Source: Pseudomonadota bacterium (GTDB taxonomy: Bacteria > Pseudomonadota > Alphaproteobacteria > Sphingomonadales > Sphingomonadaceae). Taken from it: a stretch of DNA of 6,429 bases. Below, piece by piece: positions 1 to 5,444 of this stretch. The DNA lies in NCBI GenBank assembly GCA_023390675.1, contig JAEWCK010000149.1, positions 1 to 6,429 of the forward strand, read 5' to 3'. The notes beneath the pieces were generated by a model. The model was given only the letters and a program-made list of their open reading frames with translations. It had not been told where the DNA came from and did not search any database. Position numbers and translations under genes: made by a program. Positions within the stretch are counted from its first letter, which is position 1, and each line of letters starts with the position of its first letter.

Positions 1-314
1 TGCGCGACGAATATGCCCGCAAGATCGCCGGAGCCGAGGCCGAGGCGCAGGCGATGCTCGTGCATGCGGAGCAGGAAGCCGAAGGCGTGCTCAAGAAGGC
101 CGAGGCCGACGCCAGGGACCTGACCAAGCGCCGCCAGAAGATGGCCGAGGACAAGATCGCCGCCGCCGAGCGCGCCGCGATCCAGTCGATTCGCGCCAAG
201 GCGGCCGAGGCCGCGACCAAGGCGGCTGCCGCGCTGATCGCCGAGAAGCACGGCGCCGAGGCGGACAAGGCGCTGGTCGACAAGACGATCGCGGGGCTCG
301 GCCGGCTCAACTGA
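1..314 (+). CDS. atpF: ATP synthase Fo subunit b, C-terminal part (5' end outside window)
   Basis: Subunit b forms the peripheral stalk that links membrane Fo to the F1 head. The reading frame is open from base 3 to a TGA at 312-314, giving about 103 residues. It is an almost unbroken charged and alanine-rich helix (Glu/Lys/Arg/Ala heptad-like pattern), the expected dimeric coiled coil, and ends with the helix ALIAEKHGAEADKALVDKTI, where family b subunits contact delta. The N-terminal membrane helix lies upstream of the window. An internal ATG at 54 is in frame, but residues before it continue the same coiled coil, so it is not the start. No F1 gene follows, which fits the split Fo and F1 operons of Alphaproteobacteria. 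The related b' subunit is an alternative; the C-terminal sequence resembles b more. The next gene is convergent, 18 bp away. Confidence 0.85.
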   Translation, partial: RDEYARKIAGAEAEAQAMLVHAEQEAEGVLKKAEADARDLTKRRQKMAEDKIAAAERAAIQSIRAKAAEAATKAAAALIAEKHGAEADKALVDKTIAGLGRLN

Positions 315-321
315 GCCCGGC
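301..321. terminator. Hairpin over the atpF stop codon, possible weak terminator
   Basis: GCCGG (301-305) pairs with CCGGC (317-321), and CTC (306-308) pairs with GAG (313-315), around a 4-nt loop. One C (316) is bulged. The stem covers the atpF stop codon and lies at the convergent junction with the hydrolase gene, where a terminator would be useful. Neither strand has a T-run after it, so it is not a classic intrinsic terminator. It could be chance in GC-rich DNA. Confidence 0.3.
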
Positions 322-332
322 GCGAGCCCGCG

Positions 333-1409
333 TCACTTGCCCGTCAGCGCCTCGCTGACGATCGGCATCATCGCGCGATAGCCTTCCTGGTGCGTGGTCA
401 TCCCGGCCACGGCGATCCCCGTTTCGGGCGAATAGCCCGCCCAGGTGCCCCAGAAGCCGCTGTGCCAATAGACGTCGCCCATGGGCGTGTGACGGACGAA
501 GATGCCGAAGCGATAGATGTCGGCGTCCTTGTGCTTGCCCTCGGTCAGCATCACCTGGAGCGTGCGCGGCCGCGCGAAGATGCGGCCTTCGAACAGCGCC
601 TTGAAGAAATGCGCGAGATCGCGCGGGCTCGTGACGATGCCGCCGCCGCCATAGAGATCGAACGAGGCGTCGACCGCGGTCACGTCCTCGCCGCCGAGGA
701 ACTGGTGCGCGCGGGGGACGGCGCCCCTGCGCGGCTGCTCATAGACTTCCCAATACGTGCTGGTCAGCCCCAGCGTGTCGAGCTTCAGCTGCTCGCGCAC
801 CGCGGCGGCGAGGCTTTTGCCCGTGATGCGCTCGATCATGTCCCCGAGCAGGATGTAATCGTCGTCCGAGTAGCTGAACGCCGTGCCCGGCGCGCTCAGC
901 GGGTCGGACCATTCGACGAGCAGCCCGATCTGCGTCTCGCGCGTCCATTTGTGCGCGGGATCCTTGTGCATCGCTTCCTCGAAGCGCTTGTCGCTGCCGT
1001 GATCGTAGAGCCCGCCCGAATGGCTGAGCAAATGGCGGACGGTGATTCTGGCGGTGTCGTAACCGTCGCCCCTGAGCTTCGCGTCGAGCGCAGGCGAGAT
1101 CAGCGGGCCGATCGGCGCGTCGAGATCGATCTTGCCCTGCTCCCACAGGCGCAGCACCGTCGCGGCGACGAAGGTCTTGGTATTGCTCGCGATCCGCATC
1201 GGCGTGTCGGCGGTAAGGCGGCGGCCCGTGGCGGGGTCGGCCATGCCCGCGGCGGCGGCATGGTCGCCGGCCGGACCGGTGACGAACACTACAGTCGGCT
1301 GGGGCAGGGCGGCGAGCTTCGCCTCCAGCGCGGTGACGTGGGGATTGACCGACTGGGCGAGGGCGGGCGAGGCAGCTGCGAGGAGCAGCGCTAGTGCGAT
1401 ACGGATCAT
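333..1409 (-). CDS. Exported serine hydrolase, beta-lactamase/S12 family
   Basis: A 358-residue protein of the serine beta-lactamase-like fold (class C beta-lactamase, D-Ala-D-Ala carboxypeptidase and EstB-type esterases). The chosen ATG (1407-1409) gives a clean signal peptide, MIRIALALLLAAASPALA with cleavage before Q19, so the mature protein should be periplasmic or secreted. The catalytic Ser-x-x-Lys is S75-N-T-K78. The second motif is Y180-S-D182, where Y-S-N is usual in class C enzymes. The third motif is H316-S-G318 in place of K-T-G, as in many S12 esterases and peptidases. The length fits the family. An upstream in-frame ATG at 1580 would add 57 residues that hide the signal peptide and overlap the next gene, so I reject it. 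No strong Shine-Dalgarno is visible. The substrate cannot be told from sequence; true beta-lactamase activity is not assured given the Asp and His replacements. Confidence 0.88.
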   Translation of the reverse strand: MIRIALALLLAAASPALAQSVNPHVTALEAKLAALPQPTVVFVTGPAGDHAAAAGMADPATGRRLTADTPMRIASNTKTFVAATVLRLWEQGKIDLDAPIGPLISPALDAKLRGDGYDTARITVRHLLSHSGGLYDHGSDKRFEEAMHKDPAHKWTRETQIGLLVEWSDPLSAPGTAFSYSDDDYILLGDMIERITGKSLAAAVREQLKLDTLGLTSTYWEVYEQPRRGAVPRAHQFLGGEDVTAVDASFDLYGGGGIVTSPRDLAHFFKALFEGRIFARPRTLQVMLTEGKHKDADIYRFGIFVRHTPMGDVYWHSGFWGTWAGYSPETGIAVAGMTTHQEGYRAMMPIVSEALTGK

Positions 1410-1481
1410 TGCACCAGACGAGCATGGCTGTGGCGCGGCGGTCAAGCTGGCAGCCGGGAACGGCCGTGCTAGGATGGCCCG
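1410..1481. promoter_or_regulatory. Divergent intergenic region, presumed promoters for both flanking genes
   Basis: This 72-bp stretch separates two divergent starts, so promoters for both should lie in or near it. On the minus strand a TTGACC (1445-1440) resembles a -35 box, but no convincing -10 box is seen at the right spacing. On the plus strand I find no clear pair. The AGGA at 1471-1474 is the ribosome binding site of the small gene that follows. Confidence 0.35.
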
Positions 1482-1676
1482 ATGACCACGCAACGCTGGC
1501 TCCAGATCGCAAGCGCGCTCGCCGCGGCCTTGCTCCTCGTCATGGTCGTGCTGGCATGGCGCAGCGCTGCCGACGAGCACCGCCGCGCCAACGACATCGG
1601 CGCGCGGACCCAGGCCGAGATGGAGCGGATCGAGGCCGCGGCCAACGCGATTGAGAACGCAGCCGCGGCGCCCTGA
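1482..1676 (+). CDS. Small single-pass membrane protein, hypothetical
   Basis: A 64-residue protein I do not recognise. Residues 1-6 are short and polar, residues about 7-26 form one hydrophobic segment (LQIASALAAALLLVMVVLAW), and the rest is a charged, alanine-rich stretch probably helical (RSAADEHRRANDIGARTQ and on). Arg and His after the membrane segment suggest the C-terminus faces the cytoplasm. AGGA at 1471-1474, seven bases before the ATG, is a good ribosome binding site. Start, membrane segment and amphipathic tail together make a real gene more likely than a chance frame. It is divergent from the hydrolase gene and runs into the convergent methyltransferase gene nine bases later. No function can be assigned. 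Confidence 0.65.
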   Translation: MTTQRWLQIASALAAALLLVMVVLAWRSAADEHRRANDIGARTQAEMERIEAAANAIENAAAAP

Positions 1677-1685
1677 ACCCGGGGC

Positions 1686-2432
1686 CTATTTCGGCTTGCG
1701 GAACTTGTAAACGAACTGGTCGGTCTTGCCGCGGATGCTCGGGTCGAACACCTTGAGCGTGTGATCGTCGGCGGGGTTGTGCAGCACCTTCAACTCGCCT
1801 TCGAAGACGAAGCCGGCGCTCTCGACTTCCTTGCGCACCGCGGCGGGATCGGCGCGGTGGAGCGTGTCCGCCACCGCGAACCCGGGATCGGCATTGGCGA
1901 CATGGTCCGCGACGATCAGCACGCCGCCGGGCTTGAGCGAATCGTAGAGCTTCTTCGCGGTGACCTTGCCGAAATCGGGGGTGCTGAAACGCGGCAGATG
2001 GAGATCGTGCCAGTTCTCGAAGGTGAAGATCAGGTCGAGCGGCTCGGGAAAGCTGGCGTCCGCGGCGGCGGTCTGGATGATCGAGACGTTCGGATTGGCG
2101 GCGGCGAGCGCAGTGAGCGTCTCGCTCGGCGTCGGGTTCTTGGCGAACTCCTGCGGCTGGAAGGCATAGACATGCCCGGTGGATCCCACCGCCTTGGCTG
2201 CGATGCGCGACCAATAGCCGCTGCCCGTGAAGAAATCGCCGACCTTGTCGCCCGGCTGGAGCTCGGCGAAGGCGAGGATCTCGCCCGGGTGACGCGCCGC
2301 GTCGCGATCGGTGTCCGCCTGCGGGCGGCCGGGATCGGCGAGCGAGGCCGTGATCGGTGCGGGAACCGTCTGCGCGTGCGCGGCGAGCGGCATCGCAAGC
2401 GCGATCAGGGCGGCGGAAAGGGCGAGCTTCAT
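1686..2432 (-). CDS. Methyltransferase-fold protein with signal peptide
   Basis: A 248-residue protein. Residues 1-20 form a signal peptide (MKLALSAALIALAMPLAAHA, cleavage before Q21), followed by a class I SAM-dependent methyltransferase-like domain. Motif I is an atypical glycine loop, V64-GDFFTGSGYWSRIA, where VLDxGxGxG is usual. Later elements are typical: an acidic strand end plus DLIFTFENWHDL (133-144), and LKPGGVLIVADHV (167-179), the familiar strand 5 motif. This matches the exported 'predicted methyltransferase' group (COG4798-like) by recall. The start at 2432 is supported by GAGGAG (2441-2446 on the minus strand), eight bases upstream. A longer frame from 2561 would bury the signal peptide and run into uvrC, so it is rejected. 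The substrate is unknown, and how an exported protein would obtain SAM is unclear, so it may not be an active methyltransferase. Confidence 0.85.
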   Translation of the reverse strand: MKLALSAALIALAMPLAAHAQTVPAPITASLADPGRPQADTDRDAARHPGEILAFAELQPGDKVGDFFTGSGYWSRIAAKAVGSTGHVYAFQPQEFAKNPTPSETLTALAAANPNVSIIQTAAADASFPEPLDLIFTFENWHDLHLPRFSTPDFGKVTAKKLYDSLKPGGVLIVADHVANADPGFAVADTLHRADPAAVRKEVESAGFVFEGELKVLHNPADDHTLKVFDPSIRGKTDQFVYKFRKPK

Positions 2433-2440
2433 GGGCGACT

Positions 2441-2446
2441 CTCCTC
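2441..2446 (-). promoter_or_regulatory. Ribosome binding site of the methyltransferase-like gene
   Basis: GAGGAG on the minus strand, eight bases before the ATG at 2432. It decides this start over the in-frame upstream ATGs. Confidence 0.7.
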
Positions 2447-2453
2447 GGGTGTC

Positions 2454-2487
2454 TGATCGCAGCATGACACATTGATGTGACCGATCA
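2454..2487. promoter_or_regulatory. Nested dyads in the divergent intergenic region, possible operator
   Basis: A perfect inverted repeat CACAT-TG-ATGTG occupies 2468-2479. Around it, TGATCG (2454-2459) and CGATCA (2482-2487) form a second inverted pair, with its centre displaced by three bases. The site lies between the divergent methyltransferase-like gene and uvrC, where a regulator could act on either. It does not match the alphaproteobacterial LexA pattern GTTC-N7-GTTC, so SOS control is not indicated. The binding protein is unknown, and chance is possible. Confidence 0.3.
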
Positions 2488-2489
2488 AG

Positions 2490-2518
2490 TTGCCCGGACT
2501 CCACGCGCCCCCTAAATC
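2490..2518 (+). promoter_or_regulatory. Weak candidate promoter for uvrC
   Basis: TTGCCC (2490-2495) and TAAATC (2513-2518) are separated by 17 bases. Both are partial matches to the sigma-70-type boxes. If used, transcription would start about five bases before the ATG at 2530, giving an almost leaderless mRNA. This would fit the lack of any Shine-Dalgarno before that ATG. Speculative. Confidence 0.22.
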
Positions 2519-2529
2519 CCGTACGAACC

Positions 2530-2646
2530 ATGTCCGATCCCAATTCCCCCAACCGCTTCAACGAGGAAAAGGCGACCTATGCCGTGCGCGGCGAAGGCGC
2601 GCCCGATCTCGAGGCCGGCGTGGCGGCGATCCGCAACGTGCTGTAG
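2530..2646 (+). pseudogene. uvrC: Severed 5' end of uvrC, ending at an in-frame amber codon
   Basis: From the ATG at 2530 the frame encodes 38 residues, MSDPNSPNRFNEEKATYAVR and on to AAIRNVL, then meets TAG at 2644-2646. The next codons continue directly, in the same frame, into T-L-P-V-R-P-G-V-Y, the start of the UvrC GIY-YIG domain. The segment therefore looks like the natural N-terminus of UvrC, with codon 39 changed to a stop. By recall, sphingomonad UvrC proteins start this way and usually have Lys or Arg there, which would make it an AAG-to-TAG change; this is unverified. No base is gained or lost, so the cause is a substitution or a base-call error, not a frameshift. No Shine-Dalgarno precedes the ATG. 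Confidence 0.75.
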
Positions 2647-2655
2647 ACGCTGCCG

Positions 2656-4452
2656 GTGCGGCCGGGCGTCTATCGGATGCAGGATGCGCGCGGCGACGTG
2701 CTTTACGTCGGCAAGGCGCGCGCACTCAAGAACCGGGTGACCAACTACACCCAGGTCCAGCGCCTGTCGAAGCGGCTCCAGCGAATGGTGGCGCAGACGC
2801 GCTCGATGACGATCGTCACGACCAACAACGAGGCCGAAGCGCTGCTGCTCGAGGCCCAGCTGATCAAGCGCTTCCGCCCGCCGTACAACGTGCTGCTGCG
2901 CGATGACAAAAGCTTCCCGTTCATCCTTTTGCGGCGTGATCACGAGTTCCCCCGCATCCAGCTCCACCGCGGCGCGCGGCGCTTCAAGGGCGATTATTTC
3001 GGGCCGTTTGCGGGGGCGGGGCAGGTGCGCAAGACGCTCAACGCGCTCCAGAAGCTTTTCCTGCTCCGGAGCTGCACCGATGGCTTCTTCGCCACGCGCG
3101 ACCGGCCCTGCCTTCTCTACCAGATCCGCCGCTGCTCGGCGCCGTGCGTCGGGCGGATCGACGAGGCCGGTTACGAAGAATTGCTCGAGGATGCGCGCAA
3201 CTTCCTGTCGGGCAAGAAGACGCAGGTGCAGGCCAAATTGGGCGCGCAGATGCAGACGGCGGCCGAGAATCTCGATTTCGAGCTGGCGGCCATTCTGCGC
3301 GACCGGTTGAAGGCGCTGACCTTCATCCAGGGTTCGCAGGCGATTAACGCGGAGGGCGTGGGCGACGCCGACATCTTCGCGCTCGCGTGCAAGAGTGGGG
3401 TGATGGGAATCCAGGCCTTCTTCATCCGCGGCGGGCAGAATTGGGGCCACCGCAGCTTCTTCCCCGCGCACACCAACGACGTGAGCGAGGACGAAGTGCT
3501 CTCGGCGTTCCTGATGCAATTCTACGAGGAAGTGCCGCCGCCGCGGACGATCTTCGTCGATCGCGATCTGACCGAGGCCAGGCTGCTTTCCGAGGCGCTC
3601 GCCGAACGCGCGGGGCGCAAGGTCGCACTCGGCGTGCCGCAGCGCGGGCCGCGCCGCCGGCTGCTCGAGCAGGCGAAGCGCAATGCCATCGAGGCGCTCG
3701 ACCGGCGGATGGCGGAGAGCACGACGCAGGCCAAGCTGCTCGCCGAAGTGGCCGACATCTTCGAGCTGCCCGAGAGCCCCGACCGGATCGAGATCTACGA
3801 CAATTCGCACATCCAGGGGACCAATGCGCTGGGCGCGATGGTGGTCGCGGGGCCCGAAGGCTTCCGCAAGAACCAGTATCGCAAGTTCAACATCAAGCGC
3901 GCCGAGACCGCGCCGGGCGACGATTTCGCGATGATGCGCGAAGTGCTCACCCGCCGCTTCGCGCGCGCACAGGAGGAGGACCCGGACCGGCAGGGCGGCA
4001 ACTGGCCCGATCTGGTGCTCGTCGATGGCGGGCGCGGGCAGTTGAACGTCGCGAAGGCGGTGCTCGAGGATCTCGGGATCGAGGACGTGTGCATGGTGGG
4101 CGTCGCCAAGGGCCCGGATCACGGCCGCGAGGGGCGCGAGGTCTTCCACCTAATGGACGGGCGCGAGCTGACCTTGCCGGTCAATTCGCCAGTGCTGTTC
4201 TTCCTCCAGCGCCTGCGCGACGAGGCGCACCGCTTCGCGATCGGCGCCCACCGCACCAAGCGCGCCAAGGCGATCGGCGCGAGCCCGCTCGACAACGTGC
4301 CGGGCATCGGCCCCGCGCGCAAGAAGGCGCTGCTGATGCATTTCGGCACCGCGCGTGCGGTGCGCTCGGCGAGCCTGGAGGATTTGCAGAAGGCGCCGGG
4401 AGTGAGCGCGGCGGTAGCGCAGCAGCTCTACGACTATTTCCACGCGCGATAG
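2656..4452 (+). CDS. uvrC: UvrABC excision nuclease subunit C, shortened by an amber codon (intact remainder, GTG restart)
   Basis: UvrC makes both incisions in nucleotide excision repair, with UvrA and UvrB in the cytoplasm. The longest intact frame starts at GTG 2656 and gives 598 residues (full gene 640 codons from 2530). Domains in this numbering: GIY-YIG nuclease about 3-85, with GVY (Y6), YVG (Y17), E66 and N78; four cysteines C140, C152, C160, C164, the spacing reported for the Fe-S cluster of E. coli UvrC; the UvrB-binding UVR helix pair about 190-222; the RNase H-like nuclease with Asp/Asp/His at D382 (YDNSH), D457 (LVDGGRGQ) and H525 (DEAHRF); and tandem helix-hairpin-helix motifs from about 545 (VPGIGPARKKALL) to 590. 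Every catalytic element is kept. A restart at this GTG has no evident Shine-Dalgarno, though termination ten bases upstream could allow re-initiation. Loss of the first helix could weaken the GIY-YIG domain. Identity is certain; functional state is not. Confidence 0.93.
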   Translation: MRPGVYRMQDARGDVLYVGKARALKNRVTNYTQVQRLSKRLQRMVAQTRSMTIVTTNNEAEALLLEAQLIKRFRPPYNVLLRDDKSFPFILLRRDHEFPRIQLHRGARRFKGDYFGPFAGAGQVRKTLNALQKLFLLRSCTDGFFATRDRPCLLYQIRRCSAPCVGRIDEAGYEELLEDARNFLSGKKTQVQAKLGAQMQTAAENLDFELAAILRDRLKALTFIQGSQAINAEGVGDADIFALACKSGVMGIQAFFIRGGQNWGHRSFFPAHTNDVSEDEVLSAFLMQFYEEVPPPRTIFVDRDLTEARLLSEALAERAGRKVALGVPQRGPRRRLLEQAKRNAIEALDRRMAESTTQAKLLAEVADIFELPESPDRIEIYDNSHIQGTNALGAMVVAGPEGFRKNQYRKFNIKRAETAPGDDFAMMREVLTRRFARAQEEDPDRQGGNWPDLVLVDGGRGQLNVAKAVLEDLGIEDVCMVGVAKGPDHGREGREVFHLMDGRELTLPVNSPVLFFLQRLRDEAHRFAIGAHRTKRAKAIGASPLDNVPGIGPARKKALLMHFGTARAVRSASLEDLQKAPGVSAAVAQQLYDYFHAR

Positions 4453-4487
4453 CCATTTCTTCACTCGCAGCGATTACACCGCGCACC

Positions 4488-5444
4488 ATGCCGACCCGGG
4501 TCTTCATCACGATCGATACCGAGCTGATGTGGCGTCACCACGTCGCGCGGCTCGACATGGAGACGATCGTCCAGCGCTCGCTGGAGCCCGCAGGCGTGGG
4601 CGTGGCGTGGCAATTGGAGCAGCTTGCCCGGCATGGGCTCAAGGCGTGCTTCTTCGTCGATCCGATGCCGGCGCTGGTCTACGGGCTCGATCCCATCAAG
4701 CGCGTGGTCGGCGCGATCCTCGAAGCGGGGCAGGAGGTGCAGCTCCATCTGCACCCCAACTGGACCGGCGCGAAGGCGGGCGACGGCGGGGCGGCCTACG
4801 GGCCGTTCGAACTGATCGACTACAGCCTCGAAGAACAAGTCGAGCTGATCGCGGGCGCATCGGACATGCTGACGGCCGCGGGCGCGCCCGAGCCGGTCGC
4901 GTTCCGATCGGGCAGCTATTCGGCGAGCGACGATACGCTCGCAGCGCTCGCGCAATTGGGCTTCGCCTACGACAGCAGCCATAACGGCTCCGAGCATCCC
5001 TGGCCGAGCGCTATCGGGCTTCCGGCGACGCAGATTTCGCCGGTCGAGCATCGCGGCCTCATCGAAGTGCCGGTGACGCTGATCGAGGACCAGAAGGGGC
5101 ATCTTCGCCACTTCCAGATCTGTGCGCTCTCGGCGGGCGAGATGAAGGCGGCGCTCGATCATGCCGTGGTGCACGATCATGCCGCGGTGACGATCGTCGG
5201 GCACGGCTTCGAGCTTGCAAATCGCGCCGGCACGCGGCCTAACGCCGTCCACGTGCGTCGCTTCGAGACGCTGTGTCGGATGCTTGCCAGCCGGCGGGGG
5301 ATGTTGGTGACCGAATATTTCGCCGATCGGCCGCGCATGAAGCTCGGCGCCGACGACAAGCCGTTGGGGCCGAACCTGATCCGCACGCGGCTGCGCCAGG
5401 CCGAGCAGCTCTGGTCGAACCTCGTCGAGGAGCGCGCGGCGTGA
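4488..5444 (+). CDS. Polysaccharide deacetylase-like protein (NodB homology, CE4)
   Basis: A 318-residue protein of the NodB/CE4 fold, which removes N- or O-acyl groups from sugars using a metal ion. Visible motifs: TIDTE (8-12, motif 1 with D10; TFDD is usual), LHLHP (86-90, metal histidines H87 and H89 as HxH instead of HxxxH), FRSGSYS (139-145, motif 3 with R140), and VGHGFE (237-242, late histidine H239). The altered motifs place it in an uncharacterised CE4 branch, not among the classical chitin or peptidoglycan deacetylases. There is no signal peptide or membrane segment, so it should be cytoplasmic, acting on a soluble or lipid-linked sugar intermediate (inference). The ATG at 4488 follows uvrC by 35 bp with no clear Shine-Dalgarno, suggesting co-transcription. 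Its stop overlaps the next gene. An open frame continues far upstream, but inside uvrC it is only a shadow. Confidence 0.85.
   Translation: MPTRVFITIDTELMWRHHVARLDMETIVQRSLEPAGVGVAWQLEQLARHGLKACFFVDPMPALVYGLDPIKRVVGAILEAGQEVQLHLHPNWTGAKAGDGGAAYGPFELIDYSLEEQVELIAGASDMLTAAGAPEPVAFRSGSYSASDDTLAALAQLGFAYDSSHNGSEHPWPSAIGLPATQISPVEHRGLIEVPVTLIEDQKGHLRHFQICALSAGEMKAALDHAVVHDHAAVTIVGHGFELANRAGTRPNAVHVRRFETLCRMLASRRGMLVTEYFADRPRMKLGADDKPLGPNLIRTRLRQAEQLWSNLVEERAA
5427..5432 (+). promoter_or_regulatory. Ribosome binding site deciding a GTG start
   Basis: GAGGAG lies eight bases before GTG 5441 and seventeen before ATG 5450. It favours the GTG, which overlaps the preceding stop as GTGA. Confidence 0.6.

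Noticed and set aside
390..1394. A 334-residue plus-strand frame across the hydrolase gene.
   Set aside because: Arg/Ala-rich shadow of the minus-strand hydrolase, which has a signal peptide and catalytic motifs.
1410..1580. N-terminal extension of the hydrolase to an ATG at 1580.
   Set aside because: The extra 57 residues look non-coding, overlap the small membrane protein gene and would block the signal peptide.
2433..2529. LexA (SOS) box upstream of uvrC.
   Set aside because: No GTTC-N7-GTTC or similar arrangement is present.
2644..2646. TAG read as pyrrolysine or another programmed recoding.
   Set aside because: No recoding structure is seen, the position is not catalytic, and such recoding is not known for UvrC. 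A mutation or base-call error is simpler.
2512..4149. A 545-residue open frame antisense to uvrC.
   Set aside because: It opposes a gene with full domain evidence, has no recognisable domains and an Arg/Ala/Leu-rich composition. Such long antisense frames are common in GC-rich genes.
3387..4487. Upstream extension of the deacetylase frame, apparently a 685-residue fusion.
   Set aside because: The extension lies inside uvrC in another frame and has low-complexity Arg/Ala composition. The deacetylase domain begins at the ATG at 4488.
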